From Emticicia agri (lineage in GTDB: Bacteria; Bacteroidota; Bacteroidia; Cytophagales; Spirosomataceae): DNA of 64,000 nt. Both the position numbers and the translations under genes were made by a program. The stretch is from the NCBI RefSeq assembly GCF_004168285.1, contig NZ_SEWF01000025.1:35062-99061 (forward strand), read 5' to 3'. A model generated the notes under the pieces. The model did not search any database. It worked only from the letters and a program-made list of their open reading frames with translations, and was not told the origin of the DNA. Below, one piece after another: positions 8,130 to 16,600 of this stretch (position 1 is the first letter of the stretch; each line of letters begins with the position of its first letter).

Positions 8130-10067
8130 ATGCGAGCCCTATCAGGCGTTTTACTACTCATTGCTTCGGCTGTTTTTGCCCAACAAAATGTACCTCAACG
8201 AACAGCCATCGAGACCAACACTCGTACCATCCGGCAGGGTGTACCCATGACCAATTCAATCCGTAAAGCTTTTGCCGCAGGTACCCGTGATTTTTCGGGC
8301 AAACCTGGCCAGAATTACTGGCAGCTGGAAGCTGATTATACTATTCAGGCCAGTATTGACCCCACAACACAAACTATTACTGGTACTGAAAAGATTCTGG
8401 TGCATAACAACAGCAAAGAGGACTTAAAAAATCTGGTGCTACGCCTCGACCACAACATTTTCCGTCCTGAAGTACCCCGTGGTTTTTCAACCCCTGCCGA
8501 AGCCACCGAAGGTATGGTGGTTACAAGTATCAAAGTAGCCGGAGCAGAGATTGAACAAAAAACTATCAGAGGCTTGAACCGCACTATTGCCACTGTTCCA
8601 TTAAAAGACTTTATCAAGGCCGGAACAAAAGCTGAGGTAGAAATAGCCTGGCATACCAAACTCCCGGGCGGCCCGAATGGTGTAGGGCATCGGATGACAC
8701 AACGTTTTGATGATAAATTGTTTCAGCCTACGCAATGGTTTCCACGACTGGCTAAATATGACGACCTGAGAGGTTGGGAAACCAGCCCCTATTTAGGGCC
8801 ATCGGAATTTTATAATAATTTCGGCAGGTTTGATGTGCGTATCACTGTGCCAGGTGGGTGGCTGGTAAGCGGAACAGGTGTATTGCAGAACCCTGAGCAG
8901 GTACTGAATGAAACTACCAGAAAACGATTAACCACTGTACTGAACAGTAATGATGAAGTAACGATTGTAAGTGCAGAAGAAGCCGGAAATGCCACAGTTG
9001 CCGGAGACAAACTTACGTATCATTTTGTAGCCGACAAAGTAAACGATTTTGCCTGGGCTACCGCCGGAAAATTTATCTGGAAAGCCACAAGAGCCACTAT
9101 TCCGGGCAAAGGGGCAATACCTATTTATATGTTCTATCTGCCCGAAAGAGCCAGATTTTTTGAGAAAGCAGGGGCTATTACCCGCCATGCCTTAGAATTT
9201 TATTCTGCCTTGTGGACTCCCTACCCTTTTCCGCAGCTAACCTTGCAAGATGGCCCCAGTGCCGGAATGGAGTATCCGATGGTGATTAACTCTAATCAGG
9301 GAGCAGCCGACCATGAGACGGGGCACCAGTGGTGGCCGATGGTGGTGGGTAATAACGAAACCCGCTATGGCTGGATGGATGAAGGCTTTAACCAGTATAT
9401 GAATATTCTTTCGGCGGCTGATAGCAAAGGCATACCTTATAAATTGGATGGTCTTGGACAAAGCTATGGCAAACAAAGTGGCGATGAGGACGAAGCCCCG
9501 ATGATGTGGAGTGCTAACGATGCCGCAAGTGGCTATCGTTTCCAGACATACGGTAAAACGCCTCTGATGCTGTCTATGTTAGGGGGTATAGTTGGCGATG
9601 AAGCTGTTATGAAAGCCATGAAAGAATATGCTAAGGTATGGAGTTTTAAACACCCTTCGCCCTGGGATTATATGTATTTCATGAATAATGCCCTCGGACA
9701 AAATCTTGACTGGTTCTGGTACTACTGGTTATTTACCACCGAATCGGTTAATGGTTCTATCAAAGAGGTAAAAACCAATAAAGATAAAACCATTGTAACG
9801 GTACACCAGGCAGGCGAAATGCCTTCTCCGGTAGTACTGAAAGTAGAGTTTGAAGCTGAAGGCCCAGCTATTAAAACCTTACCAAACACCAAAATGCTTG
9901 ATGCTAATACGGCTGTGGTAACCTGGCCTGTTTCAGTATGGTTTGGTGGTAGCCGCACATTTGAGGCTGAAATGAATTTCGGCAAACGTAAAATCAAACA
10001 AATTACTTTAGACCCGAACGGCCGCTTCCCGGATAACGATACAAAAGATAATGTATGGCCGAGGTAA
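8130..10067 (+). CDS. M1 family metallopeptidase (aminopeptidase N-like)
   Basis: 645 aa. Signal peptide MRALSGVLLLIASAVFAQ, so exported. Zinc site HETGH at residues 395-399 with the third ligand Glu at residue 418 in WMDEGFNQY, the standard HEXXH-18-E spacing of gluzincins; the SAGMEYPM segment corresponds to the exopeptidase GAMEN-like motif. Known M1 enzymes remove N-terminal residues from peptides. Here it is probably periplasmic or outer-membrane exposed and used for peptide scavenging. It stands alone, followed by a strong bidirectional hairpin at 10081-10124. Confidence 0.85.
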   Translation: MRALSGVLLLIASAVFAQQNVPQRTAIETNTRTIRQGVPMTNSIRKAFAAGTRDFSGKPGQNYWQLEADYTIQASIDPTTQTITGTEKILVHNNSKEDLKNLVLRLDHNIFRPEVPRGFSTPAEATEGMVVTSIKVAGAEIEQKTIRGLNRTIATVPLKDFIKAGTKAEVEIAWHTKLPGGPNGVGHRMTQRFDDKLFQPTQWFPRLAKYDDLRGWETSPYLGPSEFYNNFGRFDVRITVPGGWLVSGTGVLQNPEQVLNETTRKRLTTVLNSNDEVTIVSAEEAGNATVAGDKLTYHFVADKVNDFAWATAGKFIWKATRATIPGKGAIPIYMFYLPERARFFEKAGAITRHALEFYSALWTPYPFPQLTLQDGPSAGMEYPMVINSNQGAADHETGHQWWPMVVGNNETRYGWMDEGFNQYMNILSAADSKGIPYKLDGLGQSYGKQSGDEDEAPMMWSANDAASGYRFQTYGKTPLMLSMLGGIVGDEAVMKAMKEYAKVWSFKHPSPWDYMYFMNNALGQNLDWFWYYWLFTTESVNGSIKEVKTNKDKTIVTVHQAGEMPSPVVLKVEFEAEGPAIKTLPNTKMLDANTAVVTWPVSVWFGGSRTFEAEMNFGKRKIKQITLDPNGRFPDNDTKDNVWPR

Positions 10068-10080
10068 AACTCAATGCGCC

Positions 10081-10124
10081 ACCGTGCCACCCCCTTTTGC
10101 GAACGAGTATAGGGGTGGCACGGT
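10081..10124. terminator. Bidirectional hairpin terminator between convergent genes
   Basis: ACCGTGCCACCCC at 10081-10093 pairs perfectly with GGGGTGGCACGGT at 10112-10124 (13 bp). It lies between the M1 peptidase (+) and the ABC permease (-). No long T-run is present. Confidence 0.6.
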
Positions 10125-10178
10125 TAATGCACTAAGTGGCTCATATAATCCACATAACACCTGCGAAACATAATACTA

Positions 10179-10946
10179 TCACCCCTTCCCCTTCCTCCTC
10201 TTAAAGTCCCAAAAACCTCCCATCAGAAACAAACACATCAAAACAAGTGCATTCCTTAATAAAATCAGATGAAGATGCTCGAAATTGGGGAAAGCAATCA
10301 TCATCAGGTAAGAATACGGATACCACTCTTTTGGAATTGTTTTATATTCAAAAGTCATCATAATTCCGGCAAACCATAAGACAAAACCTAAAGCGAGCGG
10401 AAGAATAAAATTCCTGAACCGAAGACTCATCCAGAATTGTATCGAACTGATAGCCAGACTGCAGACAAATGTTTTTGATAGTAGTGCCACAAGATGCTGC
10501 CAGTCAAGGTATTTATGGAACAAGTCAAGTTTTGCATCGATCGCATTGAGCAACAATGCTGCTAAAAATAAAAACGTTACATTTAATAAGAGGAATAAAA
10601 GAATCAGGAATTGCAGGTTCAGAAATTTGCTGATAAAAACAGTTAATTCAGATTGAGGAGAACTGAATACCTGCTTCCATGTATGGTTACGATACTCTAT
10701 CTGCGCTGTTAAGGTAGCAATCAGTATCATATAAAGTGGTAATATCATACCAATCATCATCTGCAGGCTGATTTTGAAATAAATCTGCCACGGGTCGGCA
10801 TATAATCTTGCTACAGAATCGCTTGTCGTAAGCATCTCTAACAACTCCATGAATGGAACAAAAAAAGCACCAAAAAAAGTCAGGTAAAAAGCTGAAGTTC
10901 GTTTGGTTTTCAATAATTCAGATCGTAAGGTAATAGCTAAATTCAT
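10179..10946 (-). CDS. ABC-2 type permease (distal copy)
   Basis: 255 aa with six predicted hydrophobic segments. The opening MNLAITLRSELLKTKRTSAFYLTFFGA is almost the same as that of the next gene (11006-11779), and the internal TWKQVFSSPQSEL and SIQFWMSLRFRNFILPLA segments are shared, so the two are recent tandem paralogues. The pattern (RSELLKTKRT) matches permeases of BcrB/lantibiotic-immunity-type exporters. With the ATPase at 11776 it would form an export complex in the inner membrane. Substrate unknown; antimicrobial-peptide or lipid export is an inference from family only. Confidence 0.75.
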   Translation of the reverse strand: MNLAITLRSELLKTKRTSAFYLTFFGAFFVPFMELLEMLTTSDSVARLYADPWQIYFKISLQMMIGMILPLYMILIATLTAQIEYRNHTWKQVFSSPQSELTVFISKFLNLQFLILLFLLLNVTFLFLAALLLNAIDAKLDLFHKYLDWQHLVALLSKTFVCSLAISSIQFWMSLRFRNFILPLALGFVLWFAGIMMTFEYKTIPKEWYPYSYLMMIAFPNFEHLHLILLRNALVLMCLFLMGGFWDFKRRKGKG

Positions 10947-11005
10947 AATAGTTTTTTATCAGGTTAATAAATAATTTTGGAAGATGGCTTATTGGGGTTC
11001 AACAG

Positions 11006-11779
11006 TTAATCGTTACCCTTTCCCTTTCTACGTTTGAAATCAAAAAAGCCTATTAGCAAAAACACACCTGTGAAAAGAAGCGCATTGCGTAATAGCGTAA
11101 CGTGCAAATGTGCATAGTCTGGAAAAACAAGCATCATCAGGTAAGAATACGGGAACCATTCTTTTGATAGGGTTTTATATTCAAATACAAACATGAGTCC
11201 TACAAACCATAAGGTAATACCTATGGCCAATGGCAGAATAAAATTCCTGAATCTCAGACTCATCCAGAATTGTATCGAACTGATGGTCGTGCTTAAAAGA
11301 AGTGTTTTTCCCAGCGTTTCAATCAACTGTTGCCAGTCGAAAGATTGCTGTAATAAACCAAGCTGTGGATCAACCACATTAACCAATAATATTACCACAA
11401 ATAACAATGCGGCATTTAGTAGCAGGAATGAAACGATCAGCAATTGCAGGCTCAGGAATTTACCGAGAAATACGTTAAATTCAGATTGAGGAGAACTGAA
11501 TACCTGTTTCCAGGTATTGTTACGGTATTCAATCTGAGTCAGCAAGGTAGTCATGAGTATCATATAAAATGGTAATAGCAAGCCCATCACTATATGCAGA
11601 CCATTTTTATAGTAAAACTCCCAGGGATAAGTATACATCTTTTCCAGGGGTTGGCTTATGGTGAGCAGTTCATCTAATTTTATTGACGGAACTATCAATG
11701 CCCCAAAAATAGTCAGATAAAGTGCTGAAGTACGTTTGGTTTTAAGCAGTTCAGATCTTAGGGTAATAGTTAAGCTCAT
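11006..11779 (-). CDS. ABC-2 type permease (proximal copy)
   Basis: 257 aa, six hydrophobic segments, paralogous to 10179-10946 along its whole length. Its ATG overlaps the stop of the ATPase by 4 nt, showing translational coupling. The ending FFDFKRRKGKGND parallels FWDFKRRKGKG of the other copy. Two different permeases with one ATPase suggest a heterodimeric transmembrane part, as in other BcrAB/LanFEG-like exporters. Confidence 0.75.
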   Translation of the reverse strand: MSLTITLRSELLKTKRTSALYLTIFGALIVPSIKLDELLTISQPLEKMYTYPWEFYYKNGLHIVMGLLLPFYMILMTTLLTQIEYRNNTWKQVFSSPQSEFNVFLGKFLSLQLLIVSFLLLNAALLFVVILLVNVVDPQLGLLQQSFDWQQLIETLGKTLLLSTTISSIQFWMSLRFRNFILPLAIGITLWFVGLMFVFEYKTLSKEWFPYSYLMMLVFPDYAHLHVTLLRNALLFTGVFLLIGFFDFKRRKGKGND

Positions 11780-12690
11780 GAGAGGTTGGTTGTCATATCA
11801 ATAAATAATTCTTCAAGATTATTTCCTTTGGGTTGCAAAAGATATACATCAATATTATTTTTCATCAGCTTCCTGTTAATTTCAGCTATCTGTTGAAGAC
11901 TATTATAAGATAAAGAAAAAATCTCGTCGCTTAATTCAGGGCTGTATTCATGCAAAATCTTTATGGCTTCCGGATTATCTGATGTATGCAGGTTAAGTTT
12001 CGCTTTTTTCTGTTGAAAACCATGTAGCTCCTGCAAAGTACCCTGAAATAGCATTTTACCTTTAAAAATGATACCGATATGCGTTACCATCTTTTCAACT
12101 TCTGCCAGAATATGGCTTGAGATAATAATGGTAATGCCCAATTCCTGATTCAGTTTTTTAATCAGTCCACGTAGCTCAATAATTCCATTGGGGTCAAGAC
12201 CATTGGTAGGTTCATCTAAAATCAGTAATTCGGGGTTTGGCAGAAGTGCCAGAGCAATAGCTAATCTTTGTTTCATACCTAAAGAAAAGTGCCTGGCTTT
12301 CTTTCTCCCGGTATCACTTAAATCAACCAAGGTTAATACTTCTTCAACCCTGTTTTTATCTACTCCATACACATCCCGGTACACATTAAGGTTCTCACGG
12401 GCGGTCAGATGCCCGTAAAAAGAGGGACTTTCAATTAAGGTTCCTACCTTTTTCAGAATATTAATCCTATCGTCTTTTAATTCTTTGCCAAATAAGGCAA
12501 TGCTTCCTTTTTGCAGATTCCGCAACCCTAAAAGCAAACTTAATGTAGTGGTTTTACCGGAGCCATTCGGGCCGATAAATCCATAAATACTGCCTTTTTC
12601 CACCTGCAAATTAATGTCAAACAATGTCTGAACATTTTTTGAATAATTGTAGCTTAGGTCAGTGGTCTGTAGAATGTAATTGTTTCTCAT
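11776..12690 (-). CDS. ABC transporter ATP-binding protein (BcrA/CcmA-like)
   Basis: 304 aa from ATG 12690; the open frame extends further upstream, but that part is not protein-like and MRNNYILQTTDLSY is the natural start. Walker A GPNGSGKTT at residues 40-48, signature FSLGMKQRL and Walker B LLILDEPTNGLDP are intact, and the C-terminal region of about 80 residues is the usual BcrA-type extension. It energises the two downstream permeases. A 29-bp palindrome at 12741-12769 in its upstream region is a candidate operator. Confidence 0.85.
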   Translation of the reverse strand: MRNNYILQTTDLSYNYSKNVQTLFDINLQVEKGSIYGFIGPNGSGKTTTLSLLLGLRNLQKGSIALFGKELKDDRINILKKVGTLIESPSFYGHLTARENLNVYRDVYGVDKNRVEEVLTLVDLSDTGRKKARHFSLGMKQRLAIALALLPNPELLILDEPTNGLDPNGIIELRGLIKKLNQELGITIIISSHILAEVEKMVTHIGIIFKGKMLFQGTLQELHGFQQKKAKLNLHTSDNPEAIKILHEYSPELSDEIFSLSYNSLQQIAEINRKLMKNNIDVYLLQPKGNNLEELFIDMTTNLS

Positions 12691-12740
12691 AATTTTTGTT
12701 TTGGTTGGTGTTATTAAATTCGAAGAATCCGAATGTAGTA

Positions 12741-12769
12741 CATAATACTTTGCAAAGCAAGGTATTATG
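12741..12769. promoter_or_regulatory. 29-bp palindrome upstream of the ABC operon
   Basis: CATAATACTTTGC and GCAAGGTATTATG form 13-bp arms (one mismatch) around a 3-nt centre. It lies 50 bp upstream of the ATPase start and 80 bp before the adhesin operator on the other side. It is a likely repressor site for the exporter; the regulator is not in the window. Confidence 0.45.
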
Positions 12770-12848
12770 CAGACTATTTGATAAATGGTTGAAATAAAGG
12801 GAAGAAAGGAACCGAAATTAGAATGGCAATACATTTAATTACCTCAAT

Positions 12849-12866
12849 ATCACGGCAAACCGTGAT
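12849..12866. promoter_or_regulatory. Palindromic operator, adhesin promoter copy 4
   Basis: Same ATCACGG-CAAA-CCGTGAT palindrome as in the 0.7-2.9 kb cluster, here 10 kb away and in front of a different adhesin gene. Confidence 0.75.
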
Positions 12867-12896
12867 TGACATGAATAGAGTATGAGAAGACATTTG
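12866..12896 (+). promoter_or_regulatory. Promoter, adhesin 5
   Basis: TTG 12866-12868 and GACATTTG 12889-12896, spacing again exactly 20 nt. ATG 12912 follows 15 nt after the -7 element. The sequence between the two elements is not conserved with the other copies, so the shared spacing is not simply a recent duplication. Confidence 0.65.
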
Positions 12897-12911
12897 TAGA
12901 AAAAAACATTC

Positions 12912-14120
12912 ATGAAAATATCTACAAAACTTTACCTGAGCCTTGCTCTTAGTCTGTCATATACCACAATTTTTGCTCAAAATGCAAAAGTTGTCGACAC
13001 ACCTAATGGTACTGTCATTAGCAATATGGGAGGCACCGACACACCATATTCAGCTTCAATTCTGGATATCCGTAGTGCTAATAAAGGTATTTTACTACCT
13101 CGCATGAGTACTGCCAACCGCAATGCTATCAGTTCTCCACAAGCAGGTTTACTCATCTATAACAATTCTACTAATCAGTTCAATTACCACAATGGTTCCT
13201 CATGGCAAGTAGCCTCAATTGGCAATCAATGGGGAGTAAATGGGAGCATCCTGCACCATAGTGGACAGGTAGGGATTGGAACAGCGAACATGATAAATGC
13301 TAATACCTTTCTGAATGTACGGGGAAATCTGGGTGGTACTGGTTTTGAAGGCATGTATATTACTTCCAGTGGTAGCAGAGGCAAACCTTTTTACGGATAT
13401 TCTGCCAATGATAGCACAACAGCGTATCATTATTATGATGGCAGCAATTCAAGATGGAATCTGAATGTAGGAAGTGGTGATAGAATAACCGTTACAAGCA
13501 CGGGTAATGTAGGTATAGGTATAACTAACCCTATATATAAATTGCATGTCAATGGCTCTAGCTATCTTAATGGTTATACCGAAGTAAATGGCGATCTGTA
13601 TGTAAACGGTATTTTTGATGTAGATACAGACGGATATATTAACAGAGACGCTATTGTAGGCAGAAATTTAAGCGTAGCAGGAACAAGTTCTTTAATCGGA
13701 AATGTAACAACCACCAATAATATTACGGTAGGTAATAATGCAACTGTTAATGGGAATGGAGTAGTGGATGGTAATCTTACAGTTAATAATGGCAAAGGAG
13801 TAGCTTATAATGCCAGTAATAGCACAAATCTGAGAATATATAAATTTACGACAGCTAACTTTCATGCTGTATTACCAGCTCATGGTTCTGCTGTAACAGC
13901 CATTGCATTTAATGGCGGATTTACTTCAACTCCTCATGTGATGGTAGCTGATATAGCCTCATCGGGAGGAACTGTAGGAGAAATAGACAGAGTAATATTG
14001 GTATTAAGCGGTTGCAGTATTTCGGGTGGAACAACTTCTTGTACTGCCAAAATTGTGAATACTGATAATGCTGCTGTAGATTATAACATTACCTGGAATT
14101 GCATCGCTATCGGCTATTAA
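12912..14120 (+). CDS. Secreted fibre-like adhesin (paralogue 5)
   Basis: 402 aa. Signal peptide ending TTIFAQ, then GILLPRMSTANRNAI / SPQAGLLIYNNS / YHNGSSW, the same module as in the gene at 2988. The middle has VGIGTANM and VGIGITNPIYKLHVNGSSY and a run of short strand repeats (NGDLYVNGIFDVD, VGRNLSVAG, VGNNATVNGNG) typical of beta-helical or trimeric stalks. The last 90 residues (TSTPHVMVADI ... ITWNCIAIGY) are an H-type-lectin-like module as in paralogues 1, 2 and 4. It overlaps the sensor kinase gene tail to tail by 14 bp. Confidence 0.7.
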   Translation: MKISTKLYLSLALSLSYTTIFAQNAKVVDTPNGTVISNMGGTDTPYSASILDIRSANKGILLPRMSTANRNAISSPQAGLLIYNNSTNQFNYHNGSSWQVASIGNQWGVNGSILHHSGQVGIGTANMINANTFLNVRGNLGGTGFEGMYITSSGSRGKPFYGYSANDSTTAYHYYDGSNSRWNLNVGSGDRITVTSTGNVGIGITNPIYKLHVNGSSYLNGYTEVNGDLYVNGIFDVDTDGYINRDAIVGRNLSVAGTSSLIGNVTTTNNITVGNNATVNGNGVVDGNLTVNNGKGVAYNASNSTNLRIYKFTTANFHAVLPAHGSAVTAIAFNGGFTSTPHVMVADIASSGGTVGEIDRVILVLSGCSISGGTTSCTAKIVNTDNAAVDYNITWNCIAIGY

Positions 14121-16338
14121 CCAACATTTCATTCTGAACCAAAGGCACTAAAATGGTAAACTTGGTGCCTTTGTCTTTTTCAGAATTAATAAATAACTCT
14201 CCCCCTATGGTTTCCAGTCGGCCTTGAATATTTTTCAGTCCTATGCCTTTCTGTTGGTTTTCCTGTATGCCTCTGCCATTGTCGGTTACTTCCAATACCA
14301 GGTCTTTCCCTTTTTGTGACAGATAAATAGTGGCCTCGGTAGCCTTTGAATGTTTGATAATATTCTGCATCAATTCCAGACAGATGGCATAGATATTCAG
14401 ATCAATATTTTTATTGAAATAGGCTAATTCATTAATAGTTAAGCTGAAACAGATTCGTTGATTATGATTGATTTTCTGAATCATACGTTTCAGGGCATTT
14501 TTTAATCCTTCTTTCTCCAATTCTTCAGGCATCAGGTTATGTGAGAGAATCCTGACTTCGGAATACGCATTTTCGGTCATTGATAAGATATTGGCATAAA
14601 TCTGTTGTTCCCGTTCTGACAGATGTTCGGGGCTGATATTATCTAAAGAGATATTGATGGCCGTGAGCAAACTACCTAAATTATCATGCAAATCGGCCGC
14701 CATACGCTTGCGCTCAATGGTCTGCCCACGTTGCATGGCTTCCTTGATTTCATCGTACGATTTTTGTAATTCTGCTGTGCGTTCTTTTACTTTTTGTTCC
14801 AGTTGCTCATTCAGCAATTCAGTTTCCTTTTTCCGTTTTTGAATATTTCTGAAGTTCCATGCCAACGACAATAACAGTAATCCGAGCAAACCAAGCCCAA
14901 TCCATAAAAATTGCTGGGTTTGCTGTTTTCTTTCGGCTTCGGCAGATAAATTATTAATGCGATTCTGTTGTAAAAGCCTTGTTTTTTCTGAGGAGGTTTT
15001 CAGTTGTTCTATCTGCAATTTCCTTGCTAATTGGTCTCTTTCATTTTTCTCAAAAAGAGCCAGCCTTTCTGCTTCGGCGTTGCGGCTTTTGAGTAGTAGT
15101 ATTTCGTTGGCACGCAACGATGAATCAATAATGGCTTTCTGCAGGAGTTCCTGCCGCTCAAATTCTGCTTTGGCTCTTTCGGTCTCTAATTTTTTCTGCA
15201 AACCCAATACCTGTGTCAGTTTTCGCCTGTTACTTACCGAATCGTTCATGATATTATACCTTTCATAGGCATTGAGCGCTAAATCATATTTTTGTAGTTT
15301 TTTAGCAGACAAATACTGCACTTCATAATTATCGGCTTCGTGTTTAATTGCCATTGCCGCCTGCGCCAGCGACTCTGATTTGGTGGTATATTGAAGCGCC
15401 AATGGATAATCTCCCGACAGGTAAGCAGCTTTTGCCAGATAGGTAAAAGAAGCAAAAAGATAGAAACGGTTATTGGTTTCTTCAAAGTATTTTACTGCTT
15501 TTTTTACATTTGCTACACCTTCCTCTATCCTATTCAGGTGAATCTGGCAACGTCCGATTTCCATAAGGGTAACCATCTCTATAGAAGTAGATAATTTCCC
15601 CTCGTGTATATAATCAAGTGCCTTCTGGTAATTTTTCAGGGCTTCTGCATATTGTTTCTGCTCGGCATAAACCACGCCAATGTCATCATACTTATAGGCA
15701 TAGTTCAAAGCCCATTTACTGATTTTTTCCTTAGTAGTACCTGTTTTAAAGTCATTTGCCTGACAGATACCGATTATATCAAGGGCTTTTTTATGATAAA
15801 TAAGTGAGTTTTCATAATCACGCAATAACTGATAGCTACTGGCAATGCGGGTTAATGAATAAGTAGCCAATATTAAATCAGTGCCTTTTAGGTGTTCTGC
15901 TTTTTTGTTGGCTTCCAGACTAATATCCAGTGCTTTCTGATAATCGGTTTTGATGGTATAGGCAATACCCATGTAATCGTAAGCCTTGAAAATATGAGCA
16001 TTATACTGCATGTTCGTGGCGTATTTCAGCAGTCTTTCAGCATAGTGTATCATTGAATCGGCATTTTTACGATCAACCCGATTATTATAATACATATAGG
16101 CCAATCGCTCGGCAGCTAAAACGAGCAAGGTATCTTCTCTTTTGTTTCTGTTTTTATATTCGAGTGAATAAAACAAGCCTTTGGTAGCGGCAAAAATACT
16201 ATCGGCATTGATGGGTTTACGGGCAAGGTCGGCCGCTTTAAAAGTATCATTCAGGTTAGGTAAACGAACTGATTGCGCATAACTATTGGAACACAGGAGC
16301 GTGAGAATGATTGAAAAATATAAAGCTGTATTTTTCAT
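14107..16338 (-). CDS. TPR-containing NarL-type sensor histidine kinase
   Basis: 743 aa from ATG 16338 (signal sequence MKNTALYFSIILTLLCSNSYAQ). Order: signal peptide, a long array of TPR-like helices (about 60-400), charged coiled coil, one membrane span (FLWIGLGLLGLLLLSLAW), second coiled coil, HisKA_3 dimerisation domain with the phospho-acceptor in RMAADLHDNLGS, and an HATPase domain with NGRGIQENQQKGIGLKNI. This is the usual Bacteroidota layout that pairs with LuxR/NarL response regulators, but none is adjacent, so it is an orphan. Its 3' end overlaps the adhesin gene by 14 bp; a functional link is speculative. Confidence 0.85.
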   Translation of the reverse strand: MKNTALYFSIILTLLCSNSYAQSVRLPNLNDTFKAADLARKPINADSIFAATKGLFYSLEYKNRNKREDTLLVLAAERLAYMYYNNRVDRKNADSMIHYAERLLKYATNMQYNAHIFKAYDYMGIAYTIKTDYQKALDISLEANKKAEHLKGTDLILATYSLTRIASSYQLLRDYENSLIYHKKALDIIGICQANDFKTGTTKEKISKWALNYAYKYDDIGVVYAEQKQYAEALKNYQKALDYIHEGKLSTSIEMVTLMEIGRCQIHLNRIEEGVANVKKAVKYFEETNNRFYLFASFTYLAKAAYLSGDYPLALQYTTKSESLAQAAMAIKHEADNYEVQYLSAKKLQKYDLALNAYERYNIMNDSVSNRRKLTQVLGLQKKLETERAKAEFERQELLQKAIIDSSLRANEILLLKSRNAEAERLALFEKNERDQLARKLQIEQLKTSSEKTRLLQQNRINNLSAEAERKQQTQQFLWIGLGLLGLLLLSLAWNFRNIQKRKKETELLNEQLEQKVKERTAELQKSYDEIKEAMQRGQTIERKRMAADLHDNLGSLLTAINISLDNISPEHLSEREQQIYANILSMTENAYSEVRILSHNLMPEELEKEGLKNALKRMIQKINHNQRICFSLTINELAYFNKNIDLNIYAICLELMQNIIKHSKATEATIYLSQKGKDLVLEVTDNGRGIQENQQKGIGLKNIQGRLETIGGELFINSEKDKGTKFTILVPLVQNEMLVNSR

Positions 16339-16453
16339 ATAGTATGCCGTTACTCTTAGAAACAGTATAACCAAACAGTAAATGTAACTGTTGTAAACCT
16401 GATTTGTTCTTTTCCCGGCAAGTTTTTTGTAAAAAGTTATTAAGCGTTTTCAT

Positions 16454-16547
16454 GTATCACGATTTATAAAATCGTGTAATCAGCGAATATGACAGGCTAA
16501 AATTTGGCAGAATTTCACGACAGGACGATTTGAAAAATCGTGATACA
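16454..16547. repeat. Palindromic repeat family A, copy 1
   Basis: Begins GTATCACGATTT and ends AAATCGTGATAC (12-bp terminal inverted repeats). Each end is itself a hairpin (ACGATTTATAAAATCGT; ACGATTTGAAAAATCGT). The core contains TTTGGCAGAATTTC, shared with copies at 31438 and 57372. No coding potential. Part of the 262-bp gap 16339-16600, which otherwise holds the terminator below. Confidence 0.7.
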
Positions 16548-16550
16548 AAC

Positions 16551-16577
16551 AAAAAACTCGGCTTATGGCCGAGTTTT
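16551..16577 (-). terminator. Rho-independent terminator of the amidohydrolase gene
   Basis: On the minus strand ACTCGGCCATAAGCCGAGT is followed by TTTTTT, 24 bp after the stop of 16601-17881. Confidence 0.8.
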
Positions 16578-16600
16578 CGCATTTATTCTAATTTCCTTTC

